44,196 nucleotides of DNA from assembly GCA_002500485.1 (NCBI GenBank), contig DLRJ01000045.1, forward strand, positions 49,042 to 93,237, given 5' to 3'. Below the pieces are notes generated by a model. That model made no database searches and was not told the origin of the DNA. It saw nothing but the letters and a program-made list of their open reading frames with translations. Position numbers and translations under genes: made by a program. This stretch comes from Dehalococcoidia bacterium UBA7891 (GTDB lineage: Bacteria; Chloroflexota; Dehalococcoidia; Lucifugimonadales; UBA826). This document shows, piece by piece, positions 26,193 to 34,401 of this stretch. How positions within the stretch are numbered: the first letter of the stretch is position 1; every line of letters starts with the position of its first letter.

Positions 26193-27470
26193 ATGGCCAC
26201 ACATCATCACGGACATCATCACGAAGATATGCTTAGTGTTGAAGAGGCTAGAGACAAAATATTGAGCCAATTCGGAGTTCTCAATGCCCAAAACTTCCTA
26301 ATAACCGAAGCGTTAGGATTGGTGACATCGGATCAAGTTAGGTCTGAAATAAACATACCTCCCTTGGATAATTCTGCAATGGATGGATACGCTGTCATGT
26401 CGAGAGACGTATCAACGGCAACATACGAACATCCAGTGATGCTTGAAATATTGGAAACCATCCCGGCGGGATCCTTGCCCACAAAACCATTAAAGACTGG
26501 AGCCGCATCAAGGATTATGACAGGGGCACCTGTACCAGAACATTGTGATGCAGTAATACCTTTTGAAGATACCACGGAGAAAGATTTTTCAAAATCTGGT
26601 CGGTTGACTGAAATTGGTATAAGGACATCTGTATCCCCTGGAACTAATGTAAGAGTAAAAGGCAAGGACATAAAGGAAGCAGATTCAGTGTTGGAAGAGG
26701 GTCATGTAATCACTGCGGCTACCATCGGAGTTCTTGCGTCTATGGGTATGTCTCACGTTCGAGCCATTAGAAAACCTGTGGTATCAATACTTTCAACCGG
26801 AAATGAATTGCTCAGCCCTGGGGAAAAACCTGCTGAAGGCAAGATATTTGATAGTAATTCAAGCTCCATTATGGCTTCTGTAATTCAGCTCGGTGCCATA
26901 CCAAGGTACATTGGGATAGCTCGAGATGAGATGGGATCAGTGCGTGAGAAGCTTAGGGAAGCGATGGAAAGCGATTTAGTCATCTCGTCGGCCGGTGTTT
27001 CCAAAGGTGATTATGACATGGTCAAAGATGTAATGTCAGAGCACGGAGATTTGCAGTTCTGGTCAGTTCGAATGAGACCGGCCAAACCGCTGGCTTTTGG
27101 TACATTGAATAGAGGTTCGAAGACCTCTGTGCCTTTGATCGGGTTACCTGGTAATCCAGTAAGTTCCCTGGTAGCTTTTGAGCAATTTTGCAGACCGGCA
27201 ATCTTGAAAATGATGGGCAAAACTAACCTGCACCGACCCACTATTCAGGCTGTATTGAAAGATTCTATAGTGAACTACGATTCACGCCGGGTTTATGCAA
27301 GAGTCATCGTTGAACAGACCGAAGATGGGTATACCGCTAAAACTACCGGTCATCAAGATTCAAATATTTTAACTTCCATGGTTCATGCCAACGGTCTAGC
27401 AATATGCCCCGAGGAGGAAGAAAGCAAAGACCCAGGTGATATAGTAACGGTCATTATGCTCGATGATTGA
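26193..27470 (+). CDS. moeA: molybdopterin molybdenumtransferase
   Basis: A 425-residue MoeA, which inserts molybdenum into adenylylated molybdopterin. It has the MoeA N-terminal block PPLDNSAMDGYAV (56-68), STGNELL, SAGVSKGDYD, and the PGNPVS block. The N-terminus is unusual: MATHHHGHHHEDM places six histidines within residues 4-10, a likely natural metal-binding tail. It implies that the cell makes molybdenum enzymes, none of which lie in the window. It is downstream of pheST without an obvious terminator. Confidence 0.97.
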   Translation: MATHHHGHHHEDMLSVEEARDKILSQFGVLNAQNFLITEALGLVTSDQVRSEINIPPLDNSAMDGYAVMSRDVSTATYEHPVMLEILETIPAGSLPTKPLKTGAASRIMTGAPVPEHCDAVIPFEDTTEKDFSKSGRLTEIGIRTSVSPGTNVRVKGKDIKEADSVLEEGHVITAATIGVLASMGMSHVRAIRKPVVSILSTGNELLSPGEKPAEGKIFDSNSSSIMASVIQLGAIPRYIGIARDEMGSVREKLREAMESDLVISSAGVSKGDYDMVKDVMSEHGDLQFWSVRMRPAKPLAFGTLNRGSKTSVPLIGLPGNPVSSLVAFEQFCRPAILKMMGKTNLHRPTIQAVLKDSIVNYDSRRVYARVIVEQTEDGYTAKTTGHQDSNILTSMVHANGLAICPEEEESKDPGDIVTVIMLDD

Positions 27471-27502
27471 TATAGCTGTAATTGAGATTAATTGCAGCTA
27501 TA
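27471..27502 (+). promoter_or_regulatory. 13-bp perfect dyad overlapping a -10-like box before ilvE
   Basis: TATAGCTGTAATT (27471-27483) and AATTGCAGCTATA (27490-27502) form an inverted repeat with one G-T wobble around a 6-base spacer. It follows the moeA stop directly. No T tract follows on either strand, so it is a poor terminator. TATAAT at 27499-27504 overlaps the right arm, so an operator is an alternative. Confidence 0.5.
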
Positions 27503-27538
27503 ATAACGGACAATTTTGTGAATATAGAGGAGACTTAA

Positions 27539-28465
27539 ATGTCACAATCCCTTGCCTACTTCCGAGGACAAATAGTTCCTATTGAACAAGCAAATGTGAA
27601 TGTCATGACACATGCCTTGCATTATGGGACGGCCGTCTTTGAAGGGATCAGAGGTAATTGGAGCGACCTGGAACAGAAAATGTTTGTCTATCGAATGCGA
27701 GAACATTACATAAGATTGTTGCAAGGCTGCAGAATGTTGATGATGGACATTGGTAAAACAGCAGATGAACTCTGCGACATCACTGAAAATTTAATAAAAG
27801 AGTGCGGTTACCAACAAGATTTATACATCAGACCTTTAGCCTATAAAAGTGAAGAACTTGTTGCCAATCTAAAGCTACAGGACCTCAGTAGTGATTTCAC
27901 TTTGATAATGGTGCCATTTGGCGCCTACCTAGACTCTGACGGAGCTTTAAATTGTTGCACTTCCTCCTGGCGCAGAGTGGATGACACAATTATCCCTCCT
28001 CGTGTCAAAATTTCAGGGCACTACGTTAATAGCATATTGGCAAAGACTGAAGCTACTTTGGCAGGGTTTGATGAGGCGATTATGCTAACCCCGGACGGAT
28101 TCGTCTCAGAAGGTTCCGGTGAGAATTTATTTATGATAAACGATGGGAAATTAGTGATACCACCAGTATCTGATAATAATTTGACAGGCATAACAAGAGA
28201 TTCTGCGATTACTATCGCCAGAGAAGACCTAGGAATGGAGGTTCTAGAGAGAAGGATTAGGAGAAGCGAGCTTTATTTTGCTGATGAAGTGTTTTTGACT
28301 GGTACAGCTGCACATATTCAGGCAGTAGGTAGACTAGATAGTAGGAACATAGCGGACGGAAAAACTGGAGAATATACCACGGCTATAAACGAAATATATC
28401 AAAAGGCAATACGAGGTGAAAACCCTAAGTACCGTGGGTGGTGTACAGAAGTATCTGTGAACTAG
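27539..28465 (+). CDS. ilvE: branched-chain amino-acid aminotransferase
   Basis: A 308-residue class IV PLP aminotransferase that makes Leu, Ile and Val from their 2-oxo acids. It shows THALHYGTAVFEGIR (24-38), the PLP lysine Lys157 in PRVKISGHYVNSIL, and SEGSGENLF (190-198). The ATG at 27539 has a strong Shine-Dalgarno GAGGAGA five bases upstream. It is separated from moeA by a strong dyad, which suggests independent regulation. Confidence 0.96.
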   Translation: MSQSLAYFRGQIVPIEQANVNVMTHALHYGTAVFEGIRGNWSDLEQKMFVYRMREHYIRLLQGCRMLMMDIGKTADELCDITENLIKECGYQQDLYIRPLAYKSEELVANLKLQDLSSDFTLIMVPFGAYLDSDGALNCCTSSWRRVDDTIIPPRVKISGHYVNSILAKTEATLAGFDEAIMLTPDGFVSEGSGENLFMINDGKLVIPPVSDNNLTGITRDSAITIAREDLGMEVLERRIRRSELYFADEVFLTGTAAHIQAVGRLDSRNIADGKTGEYTTAINEIYQKAIRGENPKYRGWCTEVSVN

Positions 28466-28494
28466 CCTCCAACTACAGTTTTGATAAATGTGCA

Positions 28495-28797
28495 ATGTTT
28501 GGATTCCACTTAGATTATTTTCTTTGCTGCGTACTAGCCGTATTCGGTTTATTAGTCACTGTTGTGCCCTATCGTAGTTCTTCATTATCACTTGCACCAT
28601 ATTGTCTTGGAATTTGTTTAATGTTTGCTGCACCGATTATCTTTTTTACCACGGCTGACAGAATAGTCAACGACTATCAAGGTGGGTTAGATGCAAATGA
28701 ACAAGCTGTTCTCTTTGCTCTATCGGCGATAACAGCTTTAATAATTCGTAAGCTTTCTTCAACGGCGGAAAGGGTTATACGAAAAAATATCAAATAA
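28495..28797 (+). CDS. small membrane protein of unknown function
   Basis: About 100 residues with three hydrophobic segments (YFLCCVLAVFGLLVTVV, APYCLGICLMFAAPIIFF, AVLFALSAITALII) and a basic C-terminus (KLSSTAERVIRKNIK). I do not recognise the family. The ATG at 28495 follows the ilvE stop by 29 bases but lacks a clear Shine-Dalgarno, so translation may depend on coupling. The gene ends 5 bases before the PAP2-like gene, which suggests a shared transcript and a possible joint role in the membrane. Confidence 0.6.
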   Translation: MFGFHLDYFLCCVLAVFGLLVTVVPYRSSSLSLAPYCLGICLMFAAPIIFFTTADRIVNDYQGGLDANEQAVLFALSAITALIIRKLSSTAERVIRKNIK

Positions 28798-28802
28798 TTC
28801 TG

Positions 28803-29420
28803 ATGCAAGACTTCATTAACACTATCATTTGGTTTGACCAAAAAATGTTCCTAGCTATTAATTCAATGGTAGGAACTTCTTCGGTAATTGATTCTTCGGC
28901 AAGGATTATAGCAAGTGACTATTTGGTGCCAGTTTTTCTGTTTTTGCTGTTAATTTTCCTTTGGTATAAAGAAAGCTCCATAGGTAAAAAAATCAAAACC
29001 CGACTCTCTGTGCTAAACAGTATTTCGACCCTTTTGTTGGCTTGTCTAATAGTATTTGCTCTAAATCAAATTTTGTTTCGAGAAAGGCCATTTAATCTGA
29101 TGGAGGCAAATTTGATTTTTTATACCCCAACAGACTCTTCCTTTCCATCAAACTCTGTGGCAGCTGTAATGGGTCTCACGATTCCCGTTTTCAATGTTTA
29201 TAGAAAGATGGGGTGCCTGATGATGTCCTCTAGTTTTTGCTTGGCATTCTGCAGAATATATGTGGGCATCCACTTTCCCGGCGACGTACTTGGTGGAATA
29301 TTAACAGCACTAGTTGCCTTTTTATTCTCGACACTTTTGATTAGCCTGTTTTCGAAACAAATACATTTTGTATTATTGTTATTTGAAAAAGGAAAATGGC
29401 TAAAATTATTTAGGCTATAA
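28803..29420 (+). CDS. PAP2-superfamily membrane protein with altered catalytic motifs
   Basis: A 205-residue membrane protein with about five to six hydrophobic segments. It keeps the RERP end of PAP2 motif 1 (93-96) and motif 3 (CRIYVGIHFPGD, with Arg151, His157 nucleophile and Asp161), but the motif 1 Lys is Asn88 and motif 2 reads PSNS (115-118) instead of PSGH/PSDH. PAP2 enzymes dephosphorylate lipid phosphates such as undecaprenyl diphosphate, using the motif 2 His as acid. The loss suggests reduced or altered activity. It follows the small membrane-protein gene by 5 bases and overlaps convergent mgtE by 11 bases. Confidence 0.8.
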   Translation: MQDFINTIIWFDQKMFLAINSMVGTSSVIDSSARIIASDYLVPVFLFLLLIFLWYKESSIGKKIKTRLSVLNSISTLLLACLIVFALNQILFRERPFNLMEANLIFYTPTDSSFPSNSVAAVMGLTIPVFNVYRKMGCLMMSSSFCLAFCRIYVGIHFPGDVLGGILTALVAFLFSTLLISLFSKQIHFVLLLFEKGKWLKLFRL

Positions 29421-30801
29421 CCGGGAGTAAAAGTGTCGCCAAGCCGAGATATAAAACTAGCCCTATGACATCTGTTAACGTGGTGACAGCCACTGCAGAG
29501 GCTAGAGCAGGATCTATATTCAACGCCTTTAGAACTAAAGGAAGTGATACTCCGCTAATACTTGCCACAATTAAATTTCCTAGCATAGCAACCCCTACCA
29601 CCGCTCCAATATATTCACTGCCGTGCCAGTAATAAGCGACGATGCCTGCAACCAATCCGAGTAGGAGACCATGGATTAAACCTATACCTAGTTCTTTACC
29701 TAAGAGGCGGGCAGAATCTGATTTCCTAATCTCCCCGAGCGCCATCGATCTCACTACTAATGTTAAAGTCTGAGTACCAGCTATCCCACCTTGCCCTGCT
29801 ATAACGGGAATAAAAACTGCTAAAGCCAGAACTTGTGACAAGGTTGACTGGAATAGAGTTATTACCACAGCAGCAAATCCGACCGTGATCAAATTGATGA
29901 ACAACCAAGGAAAGCGACCTTTAACTGAAAGCCATATGGGGCTCAGAAGTTTTTCCTCTTCATCTACTCCAACCATCCGATACATATCTTCCGTAGCCTC
30001 TTCTTGCAAAACGAAAATCATGTCTTCTATTTTTAGTGTTCCTACAAGACGACCATATTCGTCGGTGACCGGCAATGTAAGTAAATTGTAGCGTTCCATA
30101 ATCCGGGCACATTCTTCTCTGTCAGTATCTACAGAGACAGAAATTATGCTAGGAAAAATTATAGAAGAAACAGGGTGCTTTAGTGGTGCGGTAACCAGTC
30201 TTGTTATGTTAAAAATACCAACCAAAAACTCTTGATCATCAACTACAAGAACACTGGATACGTCGTCAAGATCAGTATAGGAAAAGCTACGTATATACTC
30301 AGTAGCGGCCTCTGCCGTCATAGATTGGTTAACGCTGAGAAAAGAGGTGGTCATAAGACCACCGGCATTTTTGGCATCATAAGACATCAATGCCAAAATC
30401 TCGTCGGCATGGTTCATTTGTTGTGTTAGCAGATACGAATCAGATTGAGAAAGGTTCTTTAGGATATCCGCCGCGATTGGAGGTGAAGTCAATTCTAAGA
30501 TACTTGATACTTCTGACGGAGGTATATCGGTCATCAAATGTATAAATTCGGAAGTTTCTAATTCTTCTACAATTAAGGCGAAATCAGCCGGTTTGACCCA
30601 AGATATTAAGTTTAGTTGATGTTCTCGACTTAATCGTAAGATCACATCGGCCTGGTCTGCTGAGGGAAGGGAAAGAAAGGAAAATAACGCTGTTCCTCTA
30701 TTCCGTGATTCCATATGGGAAGACAGGGAATAAACCTTTTGGTCTATGTCTTCGGTAGTACCTAAGGGTTTTGCCAGGCTACCTATAATGGAATTGAGCA
30801 T
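29410..30801 (-). CDS. mgtE: magnesium transporter MgtE
   Basis: A 463-residue MgtE of normal length: N-terminal superhelical domain (about 30-140), two CBS domains (about 150-270) with the conserved VDDQEFLVGIFN and VTDEYGRLVGTLKIEDM strands, and a C-terminal five-helix transport domain (PVIAGQGGIAGTQTLTLVVR, with Gly/Gln-rich pore residues). Mg2+ binding between N and CBS domains gates the channel. The gene lies downstream of the PHP gene on the same strand and overlaps PAP2 at its 3' end. AAAGGG precedes the ATG at 30801. Confidence 0.96.
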   Translation of the reverse strand: MLNSIIGSLAKPLGTTEDIDQKVYSLSSHMESRNRGTALFSFLSLPSADQADVILRLSREHQLNLISWVKPADFALIVEELETSEFIHLMTDIPPSEVSSILELTSPPIAADILKNLSQSDSYLLTQQMNHADEILALMSYDAKNAGGLMTTSFLSVNQSMTAEAATEYIRSFSYTDLDDVSSVLVVDDQEFLVGIFNITRLVTAPLKHPVSSIIFPSIISVSVDTDREECARIMERYNLLTLPVTDEYGRLVGTLKIEDMIFVLQEEATEDMYRMVGVDEEEKLLSPIWLSVKGRFPWLFINLITVGFAAVVITLFQSTLSQVLALAVFIPVIAGQGGIAGTQTLTLVVRSMALGEIRKSDSARLLGKELGIGLIHGLLLGLVAGIVAYYWHGSEYIGAVVGVAMLGNLIVASISGVSLPLVLKALNIDPALASAVAVTTLTDVIGLVLYLGLATLLLPVIA

Positions 30802-30922
30802 ATAAAAATAACCCTTTATATCTCAGTGAAAATTGAGTGCCATAAAAGGTTAAGACTTAAGAAGTGGAATTTAAAGATATTTGAAGATCATATTATGGGG
30901 GATATTCATAGCCGTAAGTTAG

Positions 30923-31621
30923 CTAAGAACTGGTATTTTCAAACTTTTGTACTTTTCCGATATTCAGTCCCTCAGCAGGATAAAACCTTTTTGCTTTGAG
31001 TTCCGCAATGAGAGTTTCTCGGTCTGGGATATCATTTTCAAATATAGTGAAGCTTCTCCCAATACCTTGAATGGAGTGTGAGTCACTGCCACCAGTGGCA
31101 GGTATATTCAGGTAATTCGCTATCTCGAGGGTGAATGCATTTTCCTTCTCACTGTTGGCTCCATTGGTAACTTCAATACAGTCCACCAGTGAGAATAATT
31201 CATGTTCTGCTGCTTGTTCAGGGGTTTCTGGGGGAACTTTCCATCCACCGAAAAGTAAGTTGACGTTATAGGGGGGGCGATTAAAAAAATTTCTTAACGG
31301 GTGCGCTGCTATCAGAATCCCGCCCACTTCATCGATTTTTTCCCTCAAGACCTTAAGTTTATGAATGCCGCTAACATAGGAGTCCAAGCCGATAACTATT
31401 ATATGCCCCATATCAGTGTTAACTTCTAAGCCGGTAGCCACTGTCAGATCGGTTTCACCAAACTCTGTTTCAATCTGAGTTGGTGTCCATCCTCCACCGT
31501 GTTCCGATAGGAAAACACCGTTAAGCTCAATTCTTTTAGATTCTGCGATTAGTTGTTCCGGCAGTAATCCGCTATCGGTACTTCCTTTCACAGTATGAAC
31601 GTGAAGATCAAAATTAAACAA
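30923..31621 (-). CDS. PHP-domain metal-dependent phosphoesterase
   Basis: A 232-residue PHP domain with the metal-binding histidines His7 and His9 (DLHVHT), LSEHGGG, IAAHPLRNF and GSDSHS near the end. PHP proteins hydrolyse phosphate esters (e.g. 3',5'-nucleotides or histidinol phosphate); the substrate is not predictable. The start is TTG at 31619-31621, supported by AGAGG seven bases upstream; the nearby ATG at 31625 is in another frame and stops after three codons. It is the next gene after a membrane-protein gene and precedes mgtE. Confidence 0.9.
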   Translation of the reverse strand: MFNFDLHVHTVKGSTDSGLLPEQLIAESKRIELNGVFLSEHGGGWTPTQIETEFGETDLTVATGLEVNTDMGHIIVIGLDSYVSGIHKLKVLREKIDEVGGILIAAHPLRNFFNRPPYNVNLLFGGWKVPPETPEQAAEHELFSLVDCIEVTNGANSEKENAFTLEIANYLNIPATGGSDSHSIQGIGRSFTIFENDIPDRETLIAELKAKRFYPAEGLNIGKVQKFENTSS

Positions 31622-31699
31622 ACATAAACCTCTGTGCCAACCTATACATTCTAAGTTGAGGGTTGAGGTGATTCAAGTCTAAATTAGGAATAAATGTAT

Positions 31700-32113
31700 T
31701 CATATAGCCAAATAAGGTATCAGCCACCCAAAAATTAACAGAAATCCGCCCACTATACCCAGCATTGGTCGGAAAATTATCGAGAGGAATTGATAGGAAA
31801 TAACCAAAAAAAGGAAGGAAATACCGATTACGAAGAAGGTGTAGAAAAAATTCGGGCTTAAAAGACCGGGTCCTGGTCTTATATCTGATAAATATGAGAA
31901 GAGGAGGGCAAACAGTATGCCCAAAACCGCACAGGTGGGATTCCAAACCATTATTGAAGACAAAATTATCTTAGAAGGAGCTAGAGTGTTGAACATTTCG
32001 TATATAGGACCATTAGCGCTTTTATACATTACGAAAATAGCAAAGCATCCAAAAGCAATCGACATAGAGGCAAATAGTAGACCGGATGCTGCACCTGCTA
32101 TCAGTATGTCCAC
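31700..32113 (-). CDS. four-helix membrane protein of unknown function
   Basis: A 137-residue protein with four hydrophobic helices (ILIAGAASGLLFASMSIAFG, CAVLGILFALLFSYL, FFVIGISFLFLVISYQFL, LGIVGGFLLIFGWLIPYL). No family is recognised. The start is GTG at 32111-32113, only 3 bases after the ispE stop, so it is probably translated by coupling within the rsmA-ispE operon. A competing frame at 31614-31946 overlaps it but lacks membrane-protein or family character. Confidence 0.7.
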   Translation of the reverse strand: MDILIAGAASGLLFASMSIAFGCFAIFVMYKSANGPIYEMFNTLAPSKIILSSIMVWNPTCAVLGILFALLFSYLSDIRPGPGLLSPNFFYTFFVIGISFLFLVISYQFLSIIFRPMLGIVGGFLLIFGWLIPYLAI

Positions 32114-32116
32114 AAA

Positions 32117-32986
32117 CTAAACCTGAAATGTGTCCCGTGAAACATTGCCGACCACGTAAGATTCCAATTGATATTTATGCGTTAGTAACAAAGATAGTGC
32201 TGTCGCTATCTCTTTACGTTTGACTATTGTAAATAGTGAGGGCCCACTACCGGTTAGGTGAATTTCATGTACCCCAACTGTATTGAATATGCTGAATGCC
32301 TTCTCTACAGCAGGAATGCTCTCTTTAGCGACTTCCAGAAAGCCATTAAACATTAATTGAGGTGGGCAATCTCCACCATTTCGTATGCGGGCTTCAAGTT
32401 TTCGCGATAGGCCTCCGGAGGTATAATTATTTTCGGTTAGGTTGGAGTACATGGATTTTGTTTTCTTTTCTAGTCTAACGTTAGGTACAACAATCACTAA
32501 CCAACCAATCTTACAATCGGGTAGCTCCCGAATTAACTCTCCTCTACCTTGAACGAAAGAGGTGCCTCCTTCTAAAAAGAAAGGTACATCCGAACCAATT
32601 GTAGAAGCAAAGGAAATGAGTTCTTGTAGTGGAAGATTTAACTTCCATATTTTATTCAGGATTTTAATGGCCGCAGCAGCATCACTGCTACCACCACCTA
32701 GCCCGGCTGATACAGGGATTTTTTTTTGCAAAACCATTCTGGCCCCTAAATTGACAGAATATTGTTCACGCATCTTTTTGGCGGCTGAATAGACAATATT
32801 CTTATTGGAATGCAATTCAAAGCCGGGACTTTCCAAGGTAAGTTGATCATCTCTCTCGATTTGCAATTTGTCGAATAAAGATATTGTTTGGGTTATGGAC
32901 GAGATATCATGAAATCCATCTAGCCTTTTACCTAGAATTTCCAAACTTAAATTTACCTTGGCTGGCGCTTTGATTTCCATATTCAT
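32117..32986 (-). CDS. ispE: 4-diphosphocytidyl-2-C-methyl-D-erythritol kinase
   Basis: A 289-residue GHMP kinase of the non-mevalonate isoprenoid pathway. It begins MNMEIKAPAKVNLSLEILGKRLDGFHD, and the ATP-binding PVSAGLGGGSSDAAA and the C-terminal THLTGSGPSLF-type loop are present. I use the ATG at 32984-32986, preceded by GGAAAAAG; a longer reading overlaps rsmA. The arrangement rsmA-ispE is common in bacteria and supports the assignment. The 22-base gap after rsmA suggests co-transcription. Confidence 0.96.
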   Translation of the reverse strand: MNMEIKAPAKVNLSLEILGKRLDGFHDISSITQTISLFDKLQIERDDQLTLESPGFELHSNKNIVYSAAKKMREQYSVNLGARMVLQKKIPVSAGLGGGSSDAAAAIKILNKIWKLNLPLQELISFASTIGSDVPFFLEGGTSFVQGRGELIRELPDCKIGWLVIVVPNVRLEKKTKSMYSNLTENNYTSGGLSRKLEARIRNGGDCPPQLMFNGFLEVAKESIPAVEKAFSIFNTVGVHEIHLTGSGPSLFTIVKRKEIATALSLLLTHKYQLESYVVGNVSRDTFQV

Positions 32987-33008
32987 ATCTTTTTCCAAGC
33001 CTATAAAG

Positions 33009-33815
33009 TTATTTTTGCTCTCTGAATTTTTTGAACAATGCAACCCATGCATCAACCCCTAACGCCGCGGGTCTAAGTTCGCTGTTAATGCCTAACTGGG
33101 AGCTTAGATATTTCACTTCTGCGATAGTTATTATCAATCCTTGCGATAAGGAGTTGTGTAGCTGCTTTCGAGGTGCGGCAAAGCCACAGGTCAAAAATGA
33201 AAAATAATCAAGGTGGAGGCATTTAGGCAGTAAGGGTATATTTTTTTTCGCCAATGATATTACTCCAGACATAACCTTCGGTTGGGGAGTGAAAGATGTC
33301 GGCTGAACATTGAAGTGAAAATTAGTGTCATAGTAGACCTGAAAAAGGTTAGATAAAATATTGGATTTACCAGGGAATGCTGTGATATTCAGAGCCACTT
33401 CCTTCTGCAACATCACAACACTTAATTGAGGTGGGAGGTCAGATAGTAAAATACTTCTCAGGATATTCGTACCTGCATTGTAGGGCAGATTGGCAACCAA
33501 TTTAAAATATGGTGTATTGGCTATGAGTTTTTTTAGATTTACTTTGCGGGCGTCACCTTCGACAATTTCCAATTTAGGATTTACGGCTATGTCTTTTAAA
33601 GGTCCTATTATTAAATCATGGTCCAATTCAATTGCGGTTACGGAACATCCTTGCAGTAAAAGCTTTTTTGTCAGATGTCCTTTTCCCGGTCCAATTTCCA
33701 AAATGTGATCCGTTTCAGTCACTTTGGCCGTTTTTACAATTTTAGTTAATACCTTACCGTCGTGGAGAAAGTGTTGACCAAGGGATTTTTTGGCTGGATT
33801 AATTGAATGGGACAT
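33009..33815 (-). CDS. rsmA: 16S rRNA (adenine1518/1519-N6) dimethyltransferase
   Basis: A 268-residue KsgA/RsmA enzyme that dimethylates two adjacent adenines in the 3' hairpin of 16S rRNA during 30S maturation. It shows KSLGQHFLHD, the SAM loop EIGPGKGHLT and the NLPYNAG motif (D/NPPY-like) for adenine. The ATG at 33815 is preferred over a TTG at 33824. Upstream on the same strand lies the SRP RNA gene, so rsmA probably has its own or a read-through promoter. Confidence 0.97.
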   Translation of the reverse strand: MSHSINPAKKSLGQHFLHDGKVLTKIVKTAKVTETDHILEIGPGKGHLTKKLLLQGCSVTAIELDHDLIIGPLKDIAVNPKLEIVEGDARKVNLKKLIANTPYFKLVANLPYNAGTNILRSILLSDLPPQLSVVMLQKEVALNITAFPGKSNILSNLFQVYYDTNFHFNVQPTSFTPQPKVMSGVISLAKKNIPLLPKCLHLDYFSFLTCGFAAPRKQLHNSLSQGLIITIAEVKYLSSQLGINSELRPAALGVDAWVALFKKFREQK

Positions 33816-33837
33816 ACTATCCAAATGTGGTTAAAAG

Positions 33838-33854
33838 GAAAATACAATATTTTC
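33838..33854 (-). terminator. AT-rich hairpin after the SRP RNA gene
   Basis: GAAAATA (33838-33844) and TATTTTC (33848-33854) form a 7-bp stem with a 3-base loop just after the SRP RNA 3' end and before rsmA. The T-rich stretch after it on the minus strand is weak, so it may be a partial terminator or a processing signal. Confidence 0.35.
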
Positions 33855-33860
33855 GTAAGC

Positions 33861-34130
33861 GGGCCGTGCACCTTTCGTTGATGTGAAGCAACAACATATA
33901 CAATTGGTATGGCTCTAATCAGGCTTCCCTACGGCACCCGAGAGTATCCGTTTACCGCTGCTTTCTTCCGAACCTGACGGAGTTCACAGGCTCCCGCCGC
34001 GTAGGACCCGACTATCAACACCTATACAAATTGCCAGAGGTAATTTCTTACGCACCTATGACAGGAATTCAGCCTCGCTAGAGCGGTTTGCGAATACAGG
34101 GCACCGCTAACTCCCCGCCTAGCACGACCC
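33861..34130 (-). ncRNA. ffs: bacterial large-type SRP RNA
   Basis: A 270-nt RNA of the signal recognition particle, which targets nascent membrane and secreted proteins with Ffh. The apical loop GTCAGGTTCGGAAGAAAGC (complement of 33957-33978) is the near-invariant Ffh-binding core. The 5' part GTGCTAGGCGGGGAGTTAGC and CCTGTATTCGCAAACCGC match the Alu domain of large SRP RNAs. The ends pair perfectly: GGGTCGTGC (34130-34122) with GCACGGCCC (33869-33861), 9 bp including one T-G. The start agrees with the upstream promoter, and the length matches the roughly 270-nt Bacillus-type RNA rather than the 114-nt E. coli 4.5S RNA. Confidence 0.95.
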
Positions 34131-34136
34131 ATATCC

Positions 34137-34165
34137 ATACTAGGTCAGTAAAATAACAGTGTCAA
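34137..34165 (-). promoter_or_regulatory. sigma-70-type promoter of the SRP RNA
   Basis: On the minus strand a perfect TTGACA (plus 34160-34165) and TAGTAT (plus 34137-34142, 4 of 6) are 17 bases apart. The predicted RNA 5' end (34130) lies seven bases after the -10 box. Confidence 0.75.
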
Positions 34166-34197
34166 CGGATAAATTAAAAGGACTTTGGGTGATCCGG

Positions 34198-34279
34198 TGG
34201 GGAAGGAGGGACTCGAACCCACACGCCTCTCGGCACTAGATCCTAAATCTAGCTCGTCTACCAATTCCGACACTTCCCC
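34198..34279 (-). tRNA. tRNA-Leu (UAG)
   Basis: The acceptor GGGGAAG (34279-34273) pairs with CTTCCCC. The anticodon loop TTTAGGA gives anticodon UAG within matched stem arms, and a long variable arm (TGCCGAGAGGCG) fits a class II tRNA. The 3' end is followed by CCG, so CCA is not encoded. Confidence 0.95.
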
Positions 34280-34291
34280 GATCGGGGTTAA

Positions 34292-34297
34292 ATTATA
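34292..34297 (-). promoter_or_regulatory. -10 box of tRNA-Leu
   Basis: A perfect TATAAT on the minus strand lies 12 bases upstream of the tRNA-Leu 5' end. The -35 region is poor. Confidence 0.5.
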
Positions 34298-34326
34298 CAG
34301 TAGGCGTATTAATTAAAGGGAGAAAC

Positions 34327-34355
34327 TTGTGAAATTCATTGATATTTTCTACAGT
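34327..34355 (+). promoter_or_regulatory. possible promoter of the penicillin-acylase-like gene
   Basis: TTGTGA (34327-34332) and TACAGT (34350-34355) are 17 bases apart, each matching 4 of 6. If real, transcription starts near 34362, which would exclude the upstream start at 34339 and support the ATG at 34402. Confidence 0.35.
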
Positions 34356-34401
34356 TGTCGAAGTATTAGGTGATTTCTTAGCAATAACCCAGGGAGAGGT
34401 A

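Noticed and set aside
27471..27502. Intrinsic terminator of moeA.
   Set aside because: The stem is strong but no T tract follows, so I kept it as a dyad or operator.
31614..31946. A 110-residue frame on the minus strand.
   Set aside because: It overlaps the four-helix membrane protein in another frame, has no recognisable composition or family, and the overlapping frame is coupled to ispE.
33825..34197. Possible small protein genes in the stretch between rsmA and tRNA-Leu.
   Set aside because: The stretch is explained by the SRP RNA, its promoter and a short hairpin; no supported frame is present.
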